A stretch of 8,238 nt of DNA from RGIG3528 sp963649295 (GCA_963649295.1 CAVJHK010000064.1:1-8238), one strand, 5' to 3'. Counted from the first letter of the stretch, positions 1-7,215 are shown. Program-made: numbers and translations. The notes: generated by a model from the sequence alone, not told the origin.

Positions 1-590
1 AGTTTTTTTTTTTTTTTTTTATTTAATTCATGAATAAAATCCCGATTTTCGCCCGGCTCTTTTTCCCATAGCGGATAGCCGGAAAGCGTAATCGTATTTT
101 CGTTAAAATTTTCTCCCGTTACAAGGCTCATGGCAGATTTTTGCGGTATATCGTAATTTTTTGCCGCAAAGCCCGCAAAGCACGGTCCGTAAACGGATGC
201 CGTATCGCAAAGTGTCGTAAGCAAATAGGTAAAATTGGTATTGTCGGAATATCCCATAAACCATTTGGGAGTACCCGCGGCAATTTTTTTCCAATCAACA
301 TATGACACGTCTTCACACATTGTCTCTCCGCCGCCCGCGGATATAAGGATGTCATAATCGGGATTCAAATAATAATCCATGAATTCTGCGGCGCATTTTT
401 CGGGAGTATTGCTTTTGCCATAACCCTCCGCCATAAATACGTTCGGTCCGAAGCTTACCTTGTATCCCTGATTTTTAAAAAATTCCGCCGAATATTTTGT
501 TCTTGTTATATAAGGCTCCGTTGTCGCTCCGAACGACGGCGCAACAACGCCTATACTGCCGTTTTTCTCTAAAAATTTGGGATATCTCAT
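1..590 (-). CDS. S66-family LD-carboxypeptidase (LdcA/MccF type), 3' end cut by window edge
   Basis: Starts at 590 and stays open for 196 codons to the window edge. The family removes the C-terminal D-Ala of murein tetrapeptides in the cytoplasm (LdcA), or cleaves peptide-nucleotide antibiotics and so confers self-immunity (MccF). Seen: an N-terminal block with IGVVAPSFG (about residues 13-21), a glycine-rich ISAGGGETMCE at 83-93, and WFMGYSDNTNF at 110-120, whose Ser115 fits the nucleophile of the S66 Ser-Glu-His triad. The Glu and His lie in the missing C-terminal part; the family is usually 300-350 aa. The start is fixed by GGAG at 599-602, 8 nt upstream, and by an ATGA overlap with the kinase gene before it, implying translational coupling. 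Residues 191-196 are six AAA lysine codons from a homopolymer at the very edge. The cell-wall-recycling and immunity roles cannot be told apart here. No signal peptide is visible. Confidence 0.88.
   Translation of the reverse strand, partial: MRYPKFLEKNGSIGVVAPSFGATTEPYITRTKYSAEFFKNQGYKVSFGPNVFMAEGYGKSNTPEKCAAEFMDYYLNPDYDILISAGGGETMCEDVSYVDWKKIAAGTPKWFMGYSDNTNFTYLLTTLCDTASVYGPCFAGFAAKNYDIPQKSAMSLVTGENFNENTITLSGYPLWEKEPGENRDFIHELNKKKKKK
3..20. repeat. T18 (A18 on the coding strand) homopolymer at the window edge
   Basis: Eighteen consecutive T bases, read as A18 in the sense of the S66 peptidase gene, starting right after codon 190. If genuine, the tract is a candidate for polymerase slippage or length variation that would shift the reading frame of the peptidase. 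It is equally likely to be the place where an assembly ended, since contigs often break at homopolymers. Confidence 0.8.
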
Positions 591-3526
591 GTTCTGTGCT
601 CCATATATCCGGATAATGTGGCAAGAAGCTTTTTTACGTCAATCGGCTTTGCTATATGTCCGTTCATTCCTGCAGCATAGGCTGCCTTTATATCTTCCTC
701 AAACGCATTTGCGGTCATTGCAACAATCGGAATATTTGCAAGTCTTTCATCGGAAAGCGCTCTGATTTCCCTTGTTGCCTCATAACCGTTCATACGCGGC
801 ATTTGAATGTCCATAAGGACAAGATTGTAGGTGCCGGGCTTTGACCGCCTGATTTTCATAACTGCCGTATCTCCGTCATCTGCCGTGTCAACCGTTATTC
901 CGTAATAAGTAAGAATATCTGTTGCAATCTCCCTGTTCATTTCGTTGTCTTCGACAAGCAAAACCGAAAGCCCCGAAAGATTAAATTTTTCTTCTATTTC
1001 TTCCTTCTTTTGAGGTCTTATCTCTCCTTTATATTTTTTCATCGGAAGCTTTACGATAACACGTGTTCCCTTGCCTTTTTTCGATTCAATCAAAATTTTG
1101 CCGTTTAAAAGTTCAACAAACTTTTTGACAATCGCCATTCCGAGACCTGACCCCTCAATATGGCTCACCGTTGAAGTCTTTTCTCTCGAAAAAGGCTCAA
1201 AAATCCTGTTTACGTATTCGGGATCCATTCCTATTCCGTTATCCTCAATCACAAAAATATATTCTGCGGTCTCCCATTTCCCGGTATCTGACGGGATATC
1301 GTTCTGTAACGAAGTAATTTTTATTTTTCCGCCCTCAGGCGTATATTTGACGGCATTTCCGAGGATATTCAAAATAATTCTGTCCACCTTGTCGCCGTCG
1401 GTAACAACCATTCTGTCCTTAAGATTTGTAAACGTATATTCTACGGTAATTCCCTTGTTGTGAAGATCCGCTCCCTCAATCGCGATCATTGCTTCCATTC
1501 GTTCCACGATGTCTGCGGGCTTCTCGGTAATCGTATCCTTACCCGATTCGATTCGAGCCATATCAAGCACCTGGTTTACAAGGCGTACAAGCTTTTGTCC
1601 CGATATTTCGATATTTTTTAAGCAATCTCCCACCTTTTCCGGATTATCGATATATTTTTTTGCCATCGATGTATATCCCACAATCGCATTCATGGGTGTT
1701 CGGATATCATGAGACATGTTGAACAAGAATCTTGTTTTTGACATATTTGCTTCGTTTGCCTCATCTTTGGCTTTTTGAAGCTCCGCATTTATTTTTCCTT
1801 CGATTGCAAGGCGCTTACTTGTCTCATAATTGCTTCTCATAAAAGTATATGCGGAAACTATGAGAGTCACCACAACGCATACTCCGCATATAAATACGAG
1901 GGTAGCATTGTCTATGAGGAAATCGTTAAACGTATATTCTCTTTCCATAATTCCGTATTTCATAAGAAGAGCATTTATTTCGCTGTCTGAAATATCGGAT
2001 ATTACCCTGTTTAAAATTTTAACCGAATTATATTCGGATTTGGGCAGCGCAAACGCAAGCCCTATATTGGCGGGCGAATCGATGCTTTTTAAGATTCTGT
2101 TTTCGGAAATCAGCTCCGTTGCCTTATAACCGTTTAATATTACCGACGTAACATCACCCTTTTTCATTGCTTCGATTGCAGCCTTTGGCATATTGTATGT
2201 CTTGATTACGGCATCGGGATATGATTTTTTTACAAAAAGTGAAAACGGCGTCCCTGATATTACGCCGATTTTGTTGAGTTTTTCTTCGTCATAGTCACCT
2301 ATGTATATAATCGAGGCAGTCGTGTTCAAAACGGTGCTCGTAAGAAGAATATTGTTATTTTCCGCATAATTTGGGTCACTGTATGCCGGGAAAAATGCAC
2401 AGATTTCGGAATTATTGAGTGCTTCCGTAAGCTCGGTATAATTATCGTAAAATTTGTATTCGACCGTCATCCCGTAGACAGCCGTAAAGTCCTTTAATTT
2501 TTCCGCAATGTCCGCAACAATACCGGAAACCTTTCCCGTTTCAGGATCAATATCCGAAAAAGGCATATAATCCTTCACGCAGCCTATCACAAAGGTGTTG
2601 TGATTCTTTATATATTCCGCTTCCGAATCAGAAAACGATCTTTTTAAAATCGAAGACATTGGATAATATTTATCTTCGAGATAAATATCATAATTCGGCT
2701 CAACAAGATAAATATGCTCGAGTGCCTCATTTATTTCGGTCAAAATTTCGGGACGCCTGCCGCTCACACCGATATAGGTTTGTGATTCTCCGATATGGCA
2801 AAGAGGAATAAATGCGTCGTTTGCCTGTTCCGCGGCGATATCGATAACATCGATTTTGTCATCATAAAAGTCACGAAACATTTCTTCAAAGCCGGCATAA
2901 TAAACAAGTGTCGGACTTATCCCTTTTTCTTTTATCCAATCATTCAAAAGAATTGTCTGGTAAGCGCCCGTTATTACGCCTATACGCATGCCCGACAGGT
3001 CGTCAGGAGAAAATCCCGATACCGAAATCTTTGATATCGAGCCGTTATTAACCATAATGCCGTTGTTTTTTGTATAAAGATAATATTTTTCGGATGCCAT
3101 GGGACGCGCAGACCACAAAATTCCGTCGGATCGCTCATCCGTAACGGTCAAATTCCCCATTATGTCTATTTCGCCTGATTTAAGCATGGAAAGAAGCTCG
3201 TCAAGTCCGCCGTAAACATATTCATAATTCCATCCCGTAACGGATGCGATTTTTTGGAAATATTCGTAACCGAGACCGTACTTTTCTTCTCCCGCATTTC
3301 CTTCCGAAAATCCGTCAATCAGAAACCATCCGATTTTTATCGTTTTTTCGGTGGCATAGGCTTTTGTATTACCGGGATTCAGATTTAAAACAGCAAATAC
3401 GGGCGCAAAAATATTATTTGAAAGCGCAATCAAGACAAGCGCAAAAATAACTTTTTTTGCCTTTCCCGCAAAAAAAGCTTTAAACCCATATTTGATTTTT
3501 TTTAAAATCAAATTCACGTTCTTCAT
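587..3526 (-). CDS. Membrane-bound hybrid histidine kinase with two solute-binding-like sensor domains (BvgS-like)
   Basis: 979 aa. A hydrophobic segment at about 25-46 is an anchor or a long signal region (AYA at 56-58 is a possible cleavage site). Two SBP_bac_3/Venus-flytrap-like domains follow, roughly 61-285 and 310-530, then a membrane helix at about 541-563 and a charged, probably coiled-coil linker at 565-598. The DHp domain has SHDIRTPMNAI with phospho-accepting His606. The ATPase domain shows the N box around Asn720/Asn724, EDNGIGM at 761-767, the F box FEPFSRE and GSGLGM at 792-797. The receiver domain (about 852-975) has Glu859/Asp860, phospho-acceptor Asp906, Thr938 and Lys960. 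All catalytic residues are present. It probably senses a small ligand such as an amino acid or peptide outside the cell; the ligand is unknown. Unlike BvgS there is no clear PAS between membrane and DHp, and no HPt. The start overlaps the preceding kinase stop (ATGA) without its own clear Shine-Dalgarno, so translation is probably coupled. Confidence 0.93.
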   Translation of the reverse strand: MKNVNLILKKIKYGFKAFFAGKAKKVIFALVLIALSNNIFAPVFAVLNLNPGNTKAYATEKTIKIGWFLIDGFSEGNAGEEKYGLGYEYFQKIASVTGWNYEYVYGGLDELLSMLKSGEIDIMGNLTVTDERSDGILWSARPMASEKYYLYTKNNGIMVNNGSISKISVSGFSPDDLSGMRIGVITGAYQTILLNDWIKEKGISPTLVYYAGFEEMFRDFYDDKIDVIDIAAEQANDAFIPLCHIGESQTYIGVSGRRPEILTEINEALEHIYLVEPNYDIYLEDKYYPMSSILKRSFSDSEAEYIKNHNTFVIGCVKDYMPFSDIDPETGKVSGIVADIAEKLKDFTAVYGMTVEYKFYDNYTELTEALNNSEICAFFPAYSDPNYAENNNILLTSTVLNTTASIIYIGDYDEEKLNKIGVISGTPFSLFVKKSYPDAVIKTYNMPKAAIEAMKKGDVTSVILNGYKATELISENRILKSIDSPANIGLAFALPKSEYNSVKILNRVISDISDSEINALLMKYGIMEREYTFNDFLIDNATLVFICGVCVVVTLIVSAYTFMRSNYETSKRLAIEGKINAELQKAKDEANEANMSKTRFLFNMSHDIRTPMNAIVGYTSMAKKYIDNPEKVGDCLKNIEISGQKLVRLVNQVLDMARIESGKDTITEKPADIVERMEAMIAIEGADLHNKGITVEYTFTNLKDRMVVTDGDKVDRIILNILGNAVKYTPEGGKIKITSLQNDIPSDTGKWETAEYIFVIEDNGIGMDPEYVNRIFEPFSREKTSTVSHIEGSGLGMAIVKKFVELLNGKILIESKKGKGTRVIVKLPMKKYKGEIRPQKKEEIEEKFNLSGLSVLLVEDNEMNREIATDILTYYGITVDTADDGDTAVMKIRRSKPGTYNLVLMDIQMPRMNGYEATREIRALSDERLANIPIVAMTANAFEEDIKAAYAAGMNGHIAKPIDVKKLLATLSGYMEHRT

Positions 3527-6285
3527 TTACAATATTTGGCTATTGTGGAAATAAGTGTTTTCACGTCGACGGGCTTTGAAAGATGGTCATTCATCCCCGC
3601 GGCGCAGGATTTCTTTTTGTCTTCATCAAATGCATTTGCGGAAAGCGCAAGTATCGGAATATCGGAATTCGGATATGTCTTTCTGATGTATCTTGCGGTT
3701 TCGTATCCGTCCATAAAAGGCATTTGAATATCCAGAATCATTATGTCAAAGCCGGTTATTCCGAGCTTTTCTATATATTTTAATGCCATATTTCCGTCTG
3801 ACGCCGCAGTTACCAAGATTCCTTCTTCCCGCAAAATTTCCGAAACTATTTCACGGTTCATTTCGTTGTCTTCGGCAAGCAAAACTCTTTTTCCCTTTAA
3901 TTCCTTCTTAAAATCCGCATAATAAAGCAGTTCCGGATTTGTTGACATTTCACCTTCCTGAATACGGCAGGGAATTTTAACCGTAAATGTGGTACCCGAA
4001 TATTTTTGGCTTTTGCAGGTAATCGTGGCTCCTATCAAATCCGCATAGCTCTTGCAAATCGCAAGCCCGAGTCCCGTGCCCGAAACCTTTGTGACGGTTT
4101 CGGAATTTTCCCTCGTAAACCGTTCGTACATATGCTCCTGAAATTCCTTGCTCATTCCTATTCCGTTATCCTCAAACGAATATTTGAACATGCAATATCC
4201 CGGTCGGTCAGCTTCGATTTCCTCGCATACAACCTTTACATACCCGCCATCCGGTGTATACTTTATTGCATTTCCGATAATATTCGCAAAAATACGGTTC
4301 ATATGCACAATATCGCAATAGACATATCTGTTTTTGATATTTTGAAACGAAAACGTAAGCGAAATGTCCTTTGCATGCGCCATTTCGGCAGCCATGTCCT
4401 TAATGTGCGCAAACGACAAATACACGTCGCCGTACATTTCCTCACTTTTTAACGTCCCGTTTTCGATACGGCTCATTTCCAAAATATCGTTTATGATGCT
4501 GAGAAGCGCTTCGCTTGCGATGCCGGATTTTGTCAGGCAGTCCTTAACCTTTTCGGGATTATTTAAGTTCCTTAACGCCATGGAATTATATCCTATAATA
4601 GCATTCATCGGCGTGCGGATATCATGAGACATATTAAACAAAAATTTTGTTTTGGCTTCGCTTGCGGCTTCCGCCTTTTTGTATGCTTCCTTTATTTCGT
4701 ATTCGGAGCGTTTTTCTCTGTCAATCGAAAAAAGTGCCATGAGAAGGCCGCGGTTGTCAACCTCACGTGCAAAACGAAGTCTGTACCAGTGATAATCCGA
4801 AGCAGTCCCCATCCTAAAATCCACGGAGTACTTTGGTGTGTTTTGAAGAATCGTTTTGATGTTTTCCATATTCACCTTTGACAAAAATTCCGTAAGGTCG
4901 TCCGGCAAAACACATTTGTTCCAAAATTCCATAAGACGCTCATGCTTTGTCATTTCTGCGGGAAGAGAATTAAAAAATTCCTCAATCGTCTTATTTGCAA
5001 AAAAGCGCGTGATTTCATGTGTCACCATGTCTATATGACATATATAATCGTAATTTTCGGACAGTGTCCTTATGATACTGTTGTATCTTTCGTTTTTTAG
5101 GAGTTCTTCCTTGTAACGAATCTCATTTGCGGATACGGCATCAAGCTTTTTAAAAGAAAACATGAGCGTGCTCGGATCAAATTCCGTATTTCGTTCAAGT
5201 ACGTCTATTGCAACACGCCACATAATATTTTCGTTGTCTTCCATCGAAAAAACAAATTCCCTGTGATTTTCTGCTGCCAAAAAACGACGCAAAAATCTCA
5301 CATCCGTAATCACCTGCGTGTCTTTGCGATATTTTGCTCCAACTCTTTCCTCAAATTTTTTTGAGAGATCAGAATATTTTGTCGAATCGCAAATTATTCC
5401 GATATTGTCATACCCAGACTTGATTACCGGACGAACCTCGTCATTTTCGATATCTACCATATAAATCGCATCATATTCCGAAAGAAGATTGTTTACGACG
5501 ATGTCATTCATGATTTCGGCATCGCACTCCGAAAAATCCAGGATAACCTTACGCTCGCTCACCCTTGTCACACGCACCCTGTGCCATGTATAAGGTCCCG
5601 TTATATTGCTTCTGTATTCCTTTATGCATGCTTCGCCGATTTTTAAGGATTTTTTTAAATCAACTTTTTCCCCGAAAAGCTTATCAAATTTTTGATAGTC
5701 GAGAGGATGAACAAATTTTTTAACAAAAAGATTTACAACGCTTTTATAATTTTCGGATGACTTTATCACCGCATCCGTCTGTGGGCGGTTTATAAGCGTG
5801 CGGAATGAATTGTCATACAGATCCAAAATAAAAGCCGCATCGCTTCCCCGTACGATTTCCGTGACTATTTTGTTTATGTTTTCGTGCTCGTCAATATTTA
5901 AATCCAAAAAACCTGAAATGTTTTGGCAGGTTCCGTATACACGCCTTGCATATTCACAGGACTTGTCCCTCATGCCGTCAAAACGCACGATCACCTTTTT
6001 TCCGTCCGCCGCATACCACGTATATTCGATTTCGCACGGAAATTCATACATTTTTCTGATTGCGTCAAGGACATTTTTGTGGTCGCTCACATCGATATTT
6101 TTTGACCATATGTCATAAAGCGCTTCGGGCGCAAGCGATGTGTCGTAGCCCATATATTCCGACACATGGTCGCTCAAATACATTTTGGGTGCGGACGTAT
6201 CGTTATTCTCGATTGCCCAAAAGCCCATCCTCGCATTTTTCAAAATATCACCCGTATAATCACAGGTTTTAATGTCAGCCCCCAT
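3523..6285 (-). CDS. Cytoplasmic multi-PAS hybrid histidine kinase with C-terminal receiver
   Basis: 920 aa, with no signal peptide or membrane helix, so probably soluble. A PAS-like domain lies at about 14-128. Three further diverged PAS-like modules follow at about 140-260, 262-385 and 402-522; each begins with a YxxIxxxD-like strand and ends in a W-x-R strand. A helical linker at about 525-548 leads to the DHp domain with SHDIRTPMNAI and His554. The ATPase domain has Asn668/Asn672, EDNGIGM at 705-711, ERFTRE at 721-726 and GTGLGL at 736-741. The receiver (about 798-918) has Glu805/Asp806, phospho-acceptor Asp852, Ser882 and Lys904. It should autophosphorylate on His554 and pass the phosphate to Asp852; the final output is not in the window. 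The core closely resembles that of the next kinase gene, including the NPEKV-DCL stretch after the H-box, so the two are paralogues. The start is supported by a strong GGAGGAG. It begins 45 bp after bioY with no terminator between. Confidence 0.93.
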   Translation of the reverse strand: MGADIKTCDYTGDILKNARMGFWAIENNDTSAPKMYLSDHVSEYMGYDTSLAPEALYDIWSKNIDVSDHKNVLDAIRKMYEFPCEIEYTWYAADGKKVIVRFDGMRDKSCEYARRVYGTCQNISGFLDLNIDEHENINKIVTEIVRGSDAAFILDLYDNSFRTLINRPQTDAVIKSSENYKSVVNLFVKKFVHPLDYQKFDKLFGEKVDLKKSLKIGEACIKEYRSNITGPYTWHRVRVTRVSERKVILDFSECDAEIMNDIVVNNLLSEYDAIYMVDIENDEVRPVIKSGYDNIGIICDSTKYSDLSKKFEERVGAKYRKDTQVITDVRFLRRFLAAENHREFVFSMEDNENIMWRVAIDVLERNTEFDPSTLMFSFKKLDAVSANEIRYKEELLKNERYNSIIRTLSENYDYICHIDMVTHEITRFFANKTIEEFFNSLPAEMTKHERLMEFWNKCVLPDDLTEFLSKVNMENIKTILQNTPKYSVDFRMGTASDYHWYRLRFAREVDNRGLLMALFSIDREKRSEYEIKEAYKKAEAASEAKTKFLFNMSHDIRTPMNAIIGYNSMALRNLNNPEKVKDCLTKSGIASEALLSIINDILEMSRIENGTLKSEEMYGDVYLSFAHIKDMAAEMAHAKDISLTFSFQNIKNRYVYCDIVHMNRIFANIIGNAIKYTPDGGYVKVVCEEIEADRPGYCMFKYSFEDNGIGMSKEFQEHMYERFTRENSETVTKVSGTGLGLAICKSYADLIGATITCKSQKYSGTTFTVKIPCRIQEGEMSTNPELLYYADFKKELKGKRVLLAEDNEMNREIVSEILREEGILVTAASDGNMALKYIEKLGITGFDIMILDIQMPFMDGYETARYIRKTYPNSDIPILALSANAFDEDKKKSCAAGMNDHLSKPVDVKTLISTIAKYCK

Positions 6286-6291
6286 AACAAA

Positions 6292-6298
6292 CTCCTCC
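6292..6298 (-). promoter_or_regulatory. Ribosome binding site of the multi-PAS kinase gene
   Basis: GGAGGAG on the minus strand with 6 nt to the ATG at 6285. It is the best Shine-Dalgarno match in the window that sits at normal spacing, and it fixes the start of the first kinase gene. The two following genes start within ATGA overlaps, so this site may drive translation of the whole kinase-kinase-peptidase set. Confidence 0.8.
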
Positions 6299-6330
6299 GA
6301 TGAGAAATTATCCTTTTATGCCTTCTTCCT

Positions 6331-6894
6331 TTATTTTTCGTTTTTCATTATTGTTTTTTTGATTATTTTGCCTGTCAATGCCGCAACATAAATTTTTACC
6401 GCGTCAGGCACAATATACGGGAATACGCATAACGTAAGTATTCCCAAAAATCCGTAGCCCGATCCGTTTTTCATGCTTACCGCATAAAACCACACCGTTC
6501 CCGTTATATAACAACAAATGTTTCCGATTGCGAGAGCAAATATTTTATAAATCAATTTGCCGAATTTGTTTTTTAATACATTTTCAAAAATCAAATATAC
6601 GATTCCCATAACAAGGAATCCCACAATATATCCGCCGGTATACGAAACAAGATGCGAAACGCCCCCTTTAAATCCGGTAAATACCGGGATTCCTACAAGC
6701 CCCATAAGGATATAAACAACGGTCGAAACTGTTCCTCTTTTGCCGCCGAGTGCCACAAGTATGAGTGCCACACCAAATGTCTGAAGTGTAAACGGAACCG
6801 CCGAAAAGGGTATCATTATTTGAGACGCAATCGCTATTATCACCGCCCCGACACCGGAATAAACCATGTCAAGCGTTTTAAATTTCTTTATCAT
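6331..6894 (-). CDS. bioY: Biotin ECF transporter S component BioY
   Basis: 187 aa, normal for BioY, a membrane protein of about six helices that binds biotin and works with the shared energy-coupling module (EcfA, EcfA', EcfT; not in this window). Seen: the family's N-terminal stretch IPFSAVPFTLQTFGV at 28-42, the loop into YTGGYIVGF at 85-93, and PDAVK at 163-167. The Asp164/Lys167 pair matches the D-x-x-K near the C terminus that contacts biotin in characterised BioY. The usual LxGPTGGYL loop reads LVSYTGGYI here, so the GP is replaced, an unusual variant. An in-frame stop a few codons upstream excludes a longer start. The ribosome binding site is weak (AGAAG, rather far). No classical BirA operator pair was found upstream. 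The short gap to the following kinase gene makes co-transcription likely. Identification as BioY is firm. Confidence 0.93.
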   Translation of the reverse strand: MIKKFKTLDMVYSGVGAVIIAIASQIMIPFSAVPFTLQTFGVALILVALGGKRGTVSTVVYILMGLVGIPVFTGFKGGVSHLVSYTGGYIVGFLVMGIVYLIFENVLKNKFGKLIYKIFALAIGNICCYITGTVWFYAVSMKNGSGYGFLGILTLCVFPYIVPDAVKIYVAALTGKIIKKTIMKNEK

Positions 6895-7027
6895 AATTTT
6901 TTAAGTCTTCTTTTAAATCCTTGTTTTTGTTGTCGCTTTAATTTTTGCCGCTTTAATTATTGATACTTTAATGATTTTGCATCCGGTTTTTGTATCATCC
7001 TCCAAATTGCAAAACAACCAAAGCTTT
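6895..7027 (-). other. Probable 5' leader of bioY
   Basis: About 130 nt between the predicted transcription start and the bioY ATG. It contains a perfect GGAGG at 6999-7003 whose only adjacent ATG (6996-6998) follows with zero spacing and opens just 13 codons. It also contains a 3 x 15 bp tandem repeat. No known riboswitch consensus or terminator/antiterminator pair was recognised by eye. It may be a decayed small gene or an unrecognised regulatory leader. Confidence 0.35.
6928..6972. repeat. Three tandem 15-bp imperfect repeats in the bioY leader
   Basis: On the plus strand ctttaat recurs at 6936-6942, 6951-6957 and 6966-6972, exactly 15 bp apart. The unit is tgttgtcgctttaat or a variant; the second copy is close to the first and the third is more diverged. 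A 15-bp period equals five codons and is near 1.5 helical turns. On the minus strand each unit starts with ATTAAAG. Confidence 0.6.
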
Positions 7028-7033
7028 CAAATT

Positions 7034-7063
7034 ATTTTAGCATAAATTTCCTGTATACAACAA
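7034..7063 (-). promoter_or_regulatory. bioY: Predicted sigma-A-type promoter for bioY (and possibly the kinase genes)
   Basis: On the minus strand a -35-like TTGTTG (7058-7063) is followed after 18 bp by an extended -10, TGCTAAAAT (TG at 7041-7042, TAAAAT at 7034-7039). The start of transcription would be near 7027. An 8-bp palindrome, TGTATACA, overlaps the spacer near the -35 and could bind a repressor. The -35 matches four of six consensus bases, so this is a moderate prediction. Confidence 0.45.
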
Positions 7064-7078
7064 GAAATATTATATAAA

Positions 7079-7201
7079 TTAAAGTAAGAAGCCGTCCGGT
7101 ATAATATGCAATACATTGCAAATATCCAAAAGCTTTTCGTCTGTGGAAATTCCTTCGCCGATTATCATTTTAACACACCTGCTTATACGTATACTTTGCA
7201 T
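7079..7201 (-). pseudogene. Stub resembling the C-terminal end of an XRE-type HTH domain
   Basis: A 40-codon frame starting 14 nt after the tag stop. Its second half (GEGISTDEKLLDICNVLHI, then PDGFLL at the end) resembles the last two helices of Cro/C1-type HTH_3 regulators, where a G-x-x-x-S/T-x-x-x-L-x-x-I-x-x-x-L-x-x-x-P-D-x-L-L pattern is typical. The DNA-recognition helix and everything before it are missing: a TAA lies two codons before the ATG, and beyond that is tag. I read it as what is left of a regulator gene after a deletion. Alternatively a 29-aa peptide could start at the inner ATG (7168), which has AGGTG seven nt upstream. The family match was made by eye. Confidence 0.45.
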
Positions 7202-7215
7202 AATTTTTTACCGTT

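Noticed and set aside
1071..1463. 130-codon plus-strand frame inside the membrane kinase gene
   Set aside because: Antisense to the ATPase domain, with no recognisable motif and no ribosome binding site of note.
4006..4452. 148-codon plus-strand frame inside the multi-PAS kinase gene
   Set aside because: It lies wholly opposite the well-conserved kinase ATPase region and shows no domain pattern. It is antisense shadow.
6350..6378. Perfect TTGACA within bioY as a promoter for the kinase genes
   Set aside because: The -35 hexamer (minus strand, 6373-6378) is perfect, but the -10 at 17-18 bp reads AACAAT or ACAATA, a poor match, and the codons are ordinary BioY residues. Not strong enough to annotate.
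6957..6998. 13-codon upstream frame beginning at the ATG next to GGAGG
   Set aside because: The Shine-Dalgarno touches the ATG with zero spacing, so initiation there is unlikely. Kept only as part of the leader description.
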